NCBI RefSeq assembly: GCF_016734815.1
Contig: NZ_JAERQF010000021.1
Span: 32,406 to 96,405 of the forward strand
Source of the DNA: Hymenobacter rubidus
GTDB lineage: Bacteria > Bacteroidota > Bacteroidia > Cytophagales > Hymenobacteraceae
Length of the DNA: 64,000 nucleotides
Direction: 5' to 3'
In this document: piece by piece, positions 25,337 to 32,237 of the stretch
How the letters are laid out: each line of letters begins with the position of its first letter
Numbering within the stretch: position 1 is the stretch's first letter
The notes under the pieces: generated by a model
Seen by the model: the letters and a program-made list of their open reading frames with translations, nothing else
Databases searched by the model: none
Told to the model about the DNA's origin: nothing
Program-made: the position numbers and the translations under genes

Positions 25337-25344
25337 GCTTTTAC

Positions 25345-25587
25345 ATGCCTGAAACGCTCCCCTCCTACACCAAAAACCAGCTGGCTCTGCGCAACGGCCA
25401 GGACCGCGACGAAATCTGGGTGGCGTATCAGGGCCGGATTTACGACGTGAGCCGCTCGCGGCTGTGGCGGCGCGGCAACCACTACGAGCACTGGGCCGGC
25501 CAGGACCTAACCGCCGAGCTGGACAAGGATGCTCCGCATACGGCCAACGTATTCGATAATTTCCCCGTTGTGGGCCAACTTGTGTAG
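25345..25587 (+). CDS. Cytochrome b5-like heme/steroid-binding domain protein
   Basis: 80 residues starting MPETLPSYTKNQLALRNGQ. The pattern YTKNQLALRNGQDR, then IWVAYQGRIYDVSRSRLWR, NHYEHWAGQDLTAEL and APHTANVFDNFPVVGQL fits the short soluble cytochrome b5-like group (COG4892), where His residues after W-x-x-G and in A-P-H could serve as ligands. The classical H-P-G-G of cytochrome b5 is absent, so heme binding is likely but not certain. I start at 25345 because the ATG at 25330 lies inside the repeat arm. The stop codon lies within the left arm of a family-3 repeat. Confidence 0.75.
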   Translation: MPETLPSYTKNQLALRNGQDRDEIWVAYQGRIYDVSRSRLWRRGNHYEHWAGQDLTAELDKDAPHTANVFDNFPVVGQLV

Positions 25588-25650
25588 AACAGGCTTTGGC
25601 TTGTTTGTCGCCCCAAAACCCATTATTGAACAAGCCCAAGCCTGTTCTAC
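25584..25650. repeat. Inverted repeat, family 3, copy a
   Basis: 23-nt arms with GTAGAACAGGCTT at 25584-25606 and its complement at 25628-25650, two mismatches. The left arm includes the stop codon of the cytochrome b5-like gene; the right arm ends 5 nt before the murQ ATG. Confidence 0.85.
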
Positions 25651-25655
25651 GCACT

Positions 25656-26459
25656 ATGATGACCACCGAAGCCCCCTCCGAATTCAACCACCTCGAAACC
25701 CTTTCCACCACCGAGCTGCTGGTCGGCATGAACCAGCTCGACCAGACCGTGCCGCAAACGGTAGCCAAAGCCCTGCCGCAAATAGAAGCATTGGTGGATG
25801 CCACGGTGGCCCGCCTGCGCGACGGCGGCCGGCTGTTCTACATTGGGGCGGGCACCAGCGGGCGGCTGGGTGTGGTTGATGCTTCGGAATGTCCGCCCAC
25901 ATTTGGCGTGCCCACCGAGATGGTGGTGGGCATCATGGCCGGCGGCGACGGGGCCATTCGAGTAGCGGTGGAAGGAGCCGAAGACGACGCCGAACAGGCT
26001 TGGAAGGACCTGCAAACCCACAACATCAGCCCGAAGGATGTGCTGGTGGGCATTGCCGCCTCGGGCCGCACGCCCTACGTTGTCGGTGGGCTGCAGCGGG
26101 CGCGGGCCGCGGGCCTGGCCACCGGCTGCGTGGTATGCAATGCCGGCTCGGCAGTGGCGGCAGCCGCTGAGTTTCCGGTGGAGGTGGTGACCGGGCCGGA
26201 ATTCATCACGGGCAGCACGCGGCTGAAGGCTGGTTCGGCCCAGAAAATGGTGCTCAACATGCTCACTACGGCCACCTTCATCCGCCTGGGCTATGTGCGC
26301 GGCAACAAAATGGTCGACATGAAGCTCTCCAATGTGAAGCTGGTCGACCGCGGCGAGCGCATGCTGATGGATGAGCTCGGCATTGAGCAGGCCGAAGCCG
26401 CGCAACTGCTGAAGCAGCACGGCAGCGTGCGGGCGGCTCTGGATGCTTTCAAGCGGTAG
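25656..26459 (+). CDS. murQ: N-acetylmuramic acid 6-phosphate etherase
   Basis: The 267-residue enzyme cleaves the D-lactyl ether of MurNAc-6-phosphate to give GlcNAc-6-phosphate in cell-wall recycling. A SIS sugar-phosphate fold contains RLFYIGAGTSGRLGVVDASE and DVLVGIAASGRTPYVVGG. The Glu in DASECPPTF and in VEGAEDD match the catalytic pair of E. coli MurQ. The C-terminal helical part includes QKMVLNMLTTATFIRLG and RGNKMVDM. Two ATG codons are adjacent (25656 and 25659); the longer frame upstream lies in a repeat and was rejected. No murP or amgK partner is next to it. Confidence 0.95.
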   Translation: MMTTEAPSEFNHLETLSTTELLVGMNQLDQTVPQTVAKALPQIEALVDATVARLRDGGRLFYIGAGTSGRLGVVDASECPPTFGVPTEMVVGIMAGGDGAIRVAVEGAEDDAEQAWKDLQTHNISPKDVLVGIAASGRTPYVVGGLQRARAAGLATGCVVCNAGSAVAAAAEFPVEVVTGPEFITGSTRLKAGSAQKMVLNMLTTATFIRLGYVRGNKMVDMKLSNVKLVDRGERMLMDELGIEQAEAAQLLKQHGSVRAALDAFKR

Positions 26460-26555
26460 TGCATGCTTTAGCTTGTGTCTCACGGGCTTATTTTTTCGGG
26501 CGAACGATTCGGCCTTACTGGCGTTTCTAGGGAGGCACAAGCTAAAACGTGTGCT
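26459..26555. repeat. Inverted repeat, family 3-related, copy b
   Basis: Arms with TTTAGCTTGTG at 26467-26477 and CACAAGCTAAA at 26536-26546, with weaker pairing outward (GTGCATGC and GTGTGC). It starts at the murQ stop codon and ends 12 nt before the next gene. Confidence 0.6.
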
Positions 26556-26566
26556 CTACTCGCCCC

Positions 26567-27151
26567 ATGCACACCATCGAGCCGCACTACAACTGGATTG
26601 AGCAATACTCGGCATCCGAAGACCCTCGTTCGCCGCTTTTCGAAGCCGAAAACAGCCTCGATACCTACACCAACACCATCTACGGCTACTACATCCACCC
26701 GCAGTGGGACAGCCTGGGGTCGGACACGCTGTTTTTCAAAATCCTATTTGCCGACTACGAACTGGGCATTGCCGTGCTCGAATTCATCGGCGAGTGGAAC
26801 GATGCCATCGAAAACGACATCATGGAGCTCAAGCGGAATATCATCGATATTCTGACCCATGAGGGCATCCGCAAGTTCATTCTCATCGGCGAAAACGTGT
26901 TCAACTTCCACGGCTCCGGCGACGAGTATTACGAAGAATGGTATGAGGATGTGGAAGAAGGCTGGATTGCCGGCGTAAACTTCCAAGAGCACGTGCTGCG
27001 CGAAATGAAGCAGTACAACGTTGACAATTACGTCAATTTCGGCGGCCAGCTCGACGACCTGCCGTGGCGCACCTACGAGCCGCGCCGTCTCTTCGAAGTC
27101 GTAGACAATTTGCTGAATCGTCGGCTGGGAATGCCCGAAACCGAGTTGTAG
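26567..27151 (+). CDS. Conserved hypothetical acidic protein
   Basis: 194 residues from the ATG at 26567, rich in Asp, Glu, Tyr and Trp. Visible blocks are HYNWIEQYSASEDPRSPLF, YTNTIYGYYIHPQWDSLGS, TLFFKILFADYELGIAVLEF, GIRKFILIGENVFNFHGSGD, EEWYEDVEEGWIAGVNF and DLPWRTYEPRRLFEVVDNLL. There is no signal peptide or membrane segment, so it should be cytosolic. I recall similar proteins of about 190 residues in Bacteroidota with no assigned role. It lies between two different inverted repeats and is probably transcribed on its own or after murQ. Confidence 0.75.
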   Translation: MHTIEPHYNWIEQYSASEDPRSPLFEAENSLDTYTNTIYGYYIHPQWDSLGSDTLFFKILFADYELGIAVLEFIGEWNDAIENDIMELKRNIIDILTHEGIRKFILIGENVFNFHGSGDEYYEEWYEDVEEGWIAGVNFQEHVLREMKQYNVDNYVNFGGQLDDLPWRTYEPRRLFEVVDNLLNRRLGMPETEL

Positions 27152-27163
27152 TGTAATAGTTCA

Positions 27164-27243
27164 GTAGCGCGAACTTTGTAGTTCGCGTCCCCGCGCCATT
27201 TCAACGACTCGTTTTTGGACGCGAACTACAAAGTTCGCACTAC
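27164..27243. repeat. Double-palindrome repeat, family 2, copy b
   Basis: 27-nt arms at 27164-27190 and 27217-27243 with one mismatch. Each arm contains GCGAACT-TTGT-AGTTCGC. The bases differ from copies a and c, but the palindrome inside each arm is kept. Confidence 0.92.
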
Positions 27244-27262
27244 GCCGCTACCACCCAAACGC

Positions 27263-27296
27263 AAAAAAGCCTCTCCGTTGCCGGAGAGGCTTTTTT
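27263..27296. terminator. Rho-independent terminator
   Basis: AAAAAAGCCTCTCCG, a four-base loop, CGGAGAGGCTTTTTT. It lies between converging genes and can act in both directions. Confidence 0.9.
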
Positions 27297-27316
27297 GTTG
27301 CCCGAAGCGGCCAGAA

Positions 27317-27571
27317 TTACTTCTTAACCTCGGTCGTGGTGGTGGTGGTGCCGGCAGCGTCCATTTTGTCAGCGTTATCCTGGATGGCTTCGCCTTTAGC
27401 ATCAGCCGAGTCACGTACGGCGTCAGCCTTGTCTTCCATGGCATCAGCTTTGGCTTCGCCAGCTTCTTTCACGTTTTCGCCAACCTGCTCTTGTGCGTCT
27501 TCTTTCTTGCTGTCGCACGACGAGAAGGTGAACGAACCGAGGGCCAGGGCGAGGAACAATACTTTTTTCAT
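27317..27571 (-). CDS. Small lipoprotein with helical Ala/Asp/Lys repeat
   Basis: 84 residues. A lipoprotein signal (MKKVLFLALALGSFTFSSC) is followed by an almost continuous charged helix, EQVGENVKEAGEAKADAM and DKADAVRDSADAKGEAIQ, resembling the heptad repeats of small coiled-coil or LEA-like proteins. The Thr-rich ending TTTTTTEVKK is probably flexible. It is likely anchored to a membrane on the periplasmic side, perhaps abundant and structural like Lpp; that role is inference. It is transcribed alone with a strong terminator. Confidence 0.75.
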   Translation of the reverse strand: MKKVLFLALALGSFTFSSCDSKKEDAQEQVGENVKEAGEAKADAMEDKADAVRDSADAKGEAIQDNADKMDAAGTTTTTTEVKK

Positions 27572-27737
27572 CTTGGGGTTTGTTTTAAATGTAATTGATT
27601 TTCAAGCATTTTTGGAGCTTCTGCCGAGGCTAAGCTCCAAATTCGAGGCTTTATACTCCTGCTAAAAAAAGGTAACCCGAGATGCTGAAAATATGTGAAG
27701 AATTTATGAGCTACTTCCTTCGCAGCAACCAAACCCG

Positions 27738-29066
27738 CTATTTCTTCCGGAATACAATGCCAATCGGCACGCCCGTGAAGTCGAAATGCTCGCGCATCCG
27801 GTTTTCGAGGTAGCGCGTGTAGTTGGTTTGCACGTACTGCGGCAGGTTGGCGAAGAAGGCGAACACGGGGTTGTGCGTGGGCAGCTGCGTCACGTACTTG
27901 ATGCGAATCATCTTGCCCTTGAGCGCGGGCGGGCCGTACTTCTCAATCTCCTTCAGCATCACGTCGTTCAGCTGCGATGTCGGGATTTTGCGGCGCTTGT
28001 TGTGGTACACTTCAATGGCCGTTTCGATGGCCTTGTGCACGCGCTGCTTGTTCAGCACCGAGATGAAAATGACGGGAATGTAGGAGATGGGGGCAATCTT
28101 TTCGAGGATTTTCGCCTCAAATTCCTTGGCCGTGTTGGTATCCTTGTTCTCCACCAGGTCCCACTTATTCACCAGAATAACAATGCCTTTGCGGTTCTTG
28201 TCGGCCAGGGTGATAATGTTCACGTCCTGGGCTTCGATGCCGCGGCTGGCGTCCAGCATCACGATGCAGACGTCGGCCTCTTCCAGGGCGCGCAGGCTGC
28301 GCATGTTGGCGTAGAATTCCACGTCCTCGCTCACCTTGGCCTTGCGGCGCAAACCGGCGGTATCAACTAGGATGAACTCCTTGCCGAAGGCATTGTAGCG
28401 GGCCGAAATCGAGTCGCGCGTAGTGCCGGCAATGTCGGTCACGATGCTGCGGTCTTCGCCCAGCAACAAGTTCACGAGGCTGGACTTGCCCACGTTGGGG
28501 CGGCCCACCACGGCAATGCGCGGTATCTCCGACTCCGGCTCCTCGATGCCGGGGTCGTCGAAGTGGCTCACCACGGCGTCGAGTAGTTCGCCGGTGCCGT
28601 GGCCGTTCTGGCTGCTGATGGCGAAGATTTCGCCGTCGCCCAGGCCCAGCGAGTAGAACTCGCCCACGCCGTTGGCGCGCAGGTTGGTGTCGGCCTTGTT
28701 GGCCACTAGGTAAATGGGCTTTTTGCCCATGTAGCGGCGCAGCACGTGCGCAAATTCCTCGTCGAGGCCGTGCACGCCGGCGTCGGCATCTACCATGAAG
28801 AGCACCACGTCGGCCTCTTCGATGGCCAGCTTCACCTGCTTGTTGATTTCGCCCTCGAAAATATCCTCCGAGTTGTGCACATAACCGCCCGTGTCAATCA
28901 CGGTGAAGTTCTTGCCAATCCAGTCGCCGTAGCCGTAATGGCGGTCGCGGGTCACGCCGCTCTCGTTGTCCATGATGGCCTTGCGCTGGCCCACGAGGCG
29001 GTTGAAAAGCGTGGATTTGCCCACGTTGGGCCGCCCTACGATGGCGACCGTGTTTTGCTTTGACAT
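27738..29066 (-). CDS. der: Ribosome biogenesis GTPase Der
   Basis: 442 residues with two tandem GTPase domains. The first has GRPNVGKSTLFN, DTGG and NKAD; the second has GRPNVGKSSLVN, DTAG and NKWD. The C-terminal KH-like domain starts near residue 355 (RKIPTSQLNDVML) and ends VPIGIVFRKK. Der is essential for 50S subunit assembly. The era gene, another ribosome-assembly GTPase, lies directly upstream in the same direction, separated by a family-2 repeat. Confidence 0.97.
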   Translation of the reverse strand: MSKQNTVAIVGRPNVGKSTLFNRLVGQRKAIMDNESGVTRDRHYGYGDWIGKNFTVIDTGGYVHNSEDIFEGEINKQVKLAIEEADVVLFMVDADAGVHGLDEEFAHVLRRYMGKKPIYLVANKADTNLRANGVGEFYSLGLGDGEIFAISSQNGHGTGELLDAVVSHFDDPGIEEPESEIPRIAVVGRPNVGKSSLVNLLLGEDRSIVTDIAGTTRDSISARYNAFGKEFILVDTAGLRRKAKVSEDVEFYANMRSLRALEEADVCIVMLDASRGIEAQDVNIITLADKNRKGIVILVNKWDLVENKDTNTAKEFEAKILEKIAPISYIPVIFISVLNKQRVHKAIETAIEVYHNKRRKIPTSQLNDVMLKEIEKYGPPALKGKMIRIKYVTQLPTHNPVFAFFANLPQYVQTNYTRYLENRMREHFDFTGVPIGIVFRKK

Positions 29067-29146
29067 GATGTGTGGCCCCAGCCGCCGACCCGACCTAGAT
29101 TCGGCAGTGCCCGGGGTTATTTATGTTATAGATGGTCGGAAATAGT

Positions 29147-29214
29147 GTAGCGCGGACTTTTAGTCCGCGAGTTGTAATAGATTGTGGAGTCGCGGACTAC
29201 AAAGTCCGCGCTAC
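29147..29214. repeat. Double-palindrome repeat, family 2, copy c
   Basis: Arms at 29147-29170 and 29190-29214 that match except for one insertion. Each arm folds alone (CGCGGACT-TTT-AGTCCGCG). It ends 4 nt after the era stop codon on the minus strand. Confidence 0.92.
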
Positions 29215-29218
29215 AGCG

Positions 29219-30115
29219 CTATTGGTACCCGAACCGGCTCAGTGCTTTCGCATCCGTGCGCCAGTTCTCGTTCACTTTTACGTGCAGCTCCAGGAAGACT
29301 TTCTTCATAAAGAACTTCTCCATTTCCTCGCGCGCCCAGGTGCCTACTTTTTTCAGCGCCTCGCCGCCCTGGCCGATGACGATGCCCTTCTGGCTACTGC
29401 GCTCGACGTAGATGATGCCGCGAATGCGAATGATGGCGTCTTCTTCTTTAAACTCCTCAATGACAACTTCGCAGCTGTAGGGAATCTCCTTTTTGTAGAG
29501 TTTGAAGATTTTCTCGCGCACCATTTCGGCGGCAAAAAAACGTTCGGGCTTGTCGGTTAGTTCGTCTTTCGGATAATACGGCGGGTGGACGGGCAGGCGC
29601 TCCAGCACCAGCTGCAGCACGCCGTCGGTGCCGAAATGGTTGAGGGCCGAGATGGGCAGGACTTCGGCGGCGTTGGGCAATTGTTCTTTCCAGTAGGCCA
29701 GCTTGGCTTCTACTTCGGCTTGGTCGGCCTGGTCGATTTTGTTGACGAGGAGGATGATGGGCGTGTCCACCATCTTTCGTAGGCGTTCTACTACGGGCTC
29801 CTCGTCGTGCTTCTCGTAGATATCCGTCACGAAGAGCACCACGTCGGCGTCTTCGAGCGACGAGTACACGAACGACATCATGGCGTTATGCAGCTCGTAT
29901 TTGGGCTGGATAATGCCGGGGGTATCGGAATAAATCAGCTGGAAATCATCGCCGTTGAGGATGCCCAGGATGCGGTGGCGCGTGGTCTGGGCCTTGCTCG
30001 TGACGATACTGAGCCGCTCGCCCACCAGCGCGTTCATGAGCGTGGACTTGCCCACGTTGGGCTTGCCAATGATGCTCACGAAGCCGGCGCGGTGGGGTTT
30101 AGTTTCGGGGTTCAC
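29219..30115 (-). CDS. era: GTPase Era
   Basis: 298 residues. The G domain has GKPNVGKSTLMN, DTPG and NKID; the C-terminal KH domain (EKFFMKKVFLELHVKVNENW) binds the 3' end of 16S rRNA during 30S maturation. The start is GTG (GTG AAC CCC GAA). A TACCTTTG -7 box lies 27 nt upstream. The length equals that of E. coli Era. Confidence 0.97.
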   Translation of the reverse strand: MNPETKPHRAGFVSIIGKPNVGKSTLMNALVGERLSIVTSKAQTTRHRILGILNGDDFQLIYSDTPGIIQPKYELHNAMMSFVYSSLEDADVVLFVTDIYEKHDEEPVVERLRKMVDTPIILLVNKIDQADQAEVEAKLAYWKEQLPNAAEVLPISALNHFGTDGVLQLVLERLPVHPPYYPKDELTDKPERFFAAEMVREKIFKLYKKEIPYSCEVVIEEFKEEDAIIRIRGIIYVERSSQKGIVIGQGGEALKKVGTWAREEMEKFFMKKVFLELHVKVNENWRTDAKALSRFGYQ

Positions 30116-30142
30116 GATGGATGGGTTTGATAATCAGGGCCG

Positions 30143-30150
30143 CAAAGGTA
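30143..30150 (-). promoter_or_regulatory. Bacteroidota -7 box for era
   Basis: TACCTTTG on the minus strand, exact match, 28 nt before the GTG start of era. The -33 element is not clear. Confidence 0.55.
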
Positions 30151-30200
30151 CGGCTTTCGGGGCGGAAAAGCTAGGTGGCGCTGAAAGGAGTAGGTTGAGC

Positions 30201-30306
30201 GTCATGCCGAGCGCAGCCGAGGCATCTCGCGTGGGGTAGTCATTCAATCGTCAGAAAAAAGAATTAGTGGTGGCACGCGAGATGCCTCGGCTCCGCTCGG
30301 CATGAC
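30201..30306. repeat. Inverted repeat, family 1, copy E
   Basis: 33-nt arms at 30201-30233 and 30274-30306 with one mismatch, core GTCATGCCGAGCGCAGCCGA, 40-nt loop. It lies between the divergent era gene and the membrane-protein gene at 30446. Confidence 0.93.
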
Positions 30307-30445
30307 GGGCTAGTAGCACTGCATAGAGCACACAGAATTTCGCTTTTGGTCAATTCGATTTGCGGAAATCGTCAGCAAGGGCGCTGGGGCGGGGCCGGAC
30401 CTTTGTCATGTTCTCCAACGCATCCATCTTCTAACCCGCAGCTAT

Positions 30446-31132
30446 ATGTTTCTCGGACATTTCGGCGTCGCTTTCGGCGCCAAGACGCAGCAGCCCCGCG
30501 TGTCGCTGGGCACCTTGTTTCTGGCCGCGCAGCTGGCCGATTTGGTGTGGCCCACCCTGCTTCTGCTCGGCGTGGAGCGCGTGAACATCGTGCCGAACGC
30601 CACCGCCACCAACCCCTTCGATTTTGTGCATTACCCTTTCACGCACAGCTTGCTGGGCGAGCTGGTGGGCGGCCTGTTGCTGGGTCTGCTCTACTGGTTG
30701 GTAAAGCGCAACGCCAACGGGGCGCTGCTGGTGGGCCTGCTGGTGCCCAGCCACTGGCTGCTCGATTTGGTGGTGCACCAGCCCGATTTGCCGCTGTATC
30801 CCGGCCATTCGCCGCTGCTGGGAATGGGGCTGTGGAACCACCTGGCCATTACGCAGGTGGTAGAGTTTGCCTTGTTGGGCGTGGGGCTGTGGCTGTACGT
30901 GCGCCGCACCCGGGCCCGCAACGGTGTGGGGCGCTATGGCTTGCTGGGGCTGGTGGCCTTTCTGGTATTGGTACATCTGTCCAGTCTTTTTAGCCCGCCG
31001 CCGGCTTCGGTTGCGTTTATTGGTTGGGGCGGGCAGCTCATGTGGCTGACGGTGCTGCTGGCCTATTGGGTCGACCACAACCGGGAGGTTATCGGCGAAA
31101 CGCGCCCGGCGTCTGCCCCGTCCATTTCTTGA
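30446..31132 (+). CDS. Multi-pass membrane protein, metal-dependent hydrolase-like
   Basis: 228 residues with about six membrane helices. Conserved polar residues lie at the helix ends: GHFGVAFGAK at the N terminus, FVHYPFTHSLLGELVGG, and SHWLLDLVVHQPDLPLYPG. The His/Asp pattern G-H, T-H-S and H-W-x-x-D resembles membrane-bound metal-dependent hydrolases of the YdjM group. A GACCTTTG box (30398-30405, one mismatch) may be its promoter. The 3' end overlaps the convergent AraC-family gene by 44 bp. Confidence 0.75.
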   Translation: MFLGHFGVAFGAKTQQPRVSLGTLFLAAQLADLVWPTLLLLGVERVNIVPNATATNPFDFVHYPFTHSLLGELVGGLLLGLLYWLVKRNANGALLVGLLVPSHWLLDLVVHQPDLPLYPGHSPLLGMGLWNHLAITQVVEFALLGVGLWLYVRRTRARNGVGRYGLLGLVAFLVLVHLSSLFSPPPASVAFIGWGGQLMWLTVLLAYWVDHNREVIGETRPASAPSIS

Positions 31133-32108
31133 AGGAGCGCACAAATACGCTCGGCTCGGAATAGCCCAGCAGAAAGGCCACGTCGGTGATGCTCAGGTGG
31201 GACTCGCGCAGGTGGCGCTGGGCGAGTTCACTGCGCACGGCGCCGAGCAGCTGCTGGTAGGTGTGGCCAGCTTCTTTGAGCTTGAGTTGAAGCGTGCGCA
31301 CGCCCAGGTGCAGGCAGTCGGCCACGGCGGCCAGAGTGGGCGCTTCGCCCTTAAGCAGGCGCACAATCTCGCCCCGCACCCGTTCGGCCAGCGTGGGCGG
31401 CTGGCTGGTGGGCAGTTGGGCCAGCAACGCCGCCGCGTGCTGCTCAAACAAGGGAAACAGCGCTGGGTTGGCGTGCAGCACGGGCAGCGCCAGGGTGGCC
31501 GCATCGAACGCGACCTGAGTGAATGGCGCGTCAAACGCCAGATTCGTCGTTCCGAGGGTTTGCTCGTGCTCCCGCGTGTCGGTGGGGCGCGGGTAGGCGA
31601 TGCGAACGGCTTGGGGCAGCACGGGCTGGCCGGTGAGCGTAGCGAAGGCAGCCAGGTAAATCGACAGCTCCGAATTCAACACGTACTGCGGGTGCACGAT
31701 GGCGGGGCTGGTTAGTTCCAGATTTAGCCAAATGCCGCCGGGCCACTCGGAGGCAGGTGTCTGGAAGGTGCGCACGCCCTGGCAGGCCACGTCCTGGTAG
31801 CGGCAGAGCTGCGTGATGGCAGCGCCCACCGTGGGTGCGTGCATCAGCACGTAGGCCAACGTGCCGGCGGTGGCGAAGTTGATGTGGCCGCCAATGTGCA
31901 GGTCGAAGTGCGGGTCGTGCGTGGCCTCCATCACCAGCGGCCACAGGCGCTGAATGGTGGCCAGGGGCACGCGGGCATCGGGACCGGCCGCGGCGGCGGG
32001 GTCAAACCCAATGGCTTGGCTGAGCGCGGGCACGTCGGCGCCGTGCTGGCCGGCTACCCACAGCAGCAGGTTGAGGGAGGAAGCGGCAAGGGTATCAGGC
32101 GGCGTCAT
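31089..32108 (-). CDS. AraC-family transcriptional regulator
   Basis: 339 residues. The N-terminal 190 residues resemble the arabinose-binding-type domain found in OruR/ArgR-like AraC regulators (RVPLATIQRLWPLVMEATHD, GTLAYVLMHAPTVGAAI). The C-terminal 100 residues carry the double helix-turn-helix, with CLHLGVRTLQLKLKEAGHTY as the first and ITDVAFLLGYSEPSVFVRSF then KKWTGQTPGAFRR as the second. Target and ligand are unknown. It diverges from hemH, so hemH or its own promoter is a possible target. Confidence 0.9.
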   Translation of the reverse strand: MTPPDTLAASSLNLLLWVAGQHGADVPALSQAIGFDPAAAAGPDARVPLATIQRLWPLVMEATHDPHFDLHIGGHINFATAGTLAYVLMHAPTVGAAITQLCRYQDVACQGVRTFQTPASEWPGGIWLNLELTSPAIVHPQYVLNSELSIYLAAFATLTGQPVLPQAVRIAYPRPTDTREHEQTLGTTNLAFDAPFTQVAFDAATLALPVLHANPALFPLFEQHAAALLAQLPTSQPPTLAERVRGEIVRLLKGEAPTLAAVADCLHLGVRTLQLKLKEAGHTYQQLLGAVRSELAQRHLRESHLSITDVAFLLGYSEPSVFVRSFKKWTGQTPGAFRR

Positions 32109-32189
32109 GCGTCAGGGCTGAATCTGGTTGCAATTACGGCCGGGGCGTCGAACCAAGAACGGTCCGGGCGGTTTGCTTGGCAAGCCAAT

Positions 32190-32220
32190 GTAGCGCGTAC
32201 TCCCAGAGTCCACGCTATAG
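32190..32220. repeat. Degenerate single unit of a family-2 repeat
   Basis: A single hairpin-like unit, TAGCGCGTACTCCCAGAGTC then CACGCTA, resembling one arm of the family-2 elements with mismatches. It lies just before the hemH promoter-like box, so it may be a decayed copy that now forms part of the AraC/hemH intergenic region. Confidence 0.45.
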
Positions 32221-32224
32221 TTCC

Positions 32225-32232
32225 GAACTTTG
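32225..32232 (+). promoter_or_regulatory. Possible -7 box directly before the hemH start
   Basis: GAACTTTG, one mismatch to TAnnTTTG, ends 5 nt before the ATG at 32238. If used, transcription would begin at or next to the start codon. Confidence 0.4.
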
Positions 32233-32237
32233 CCCCA

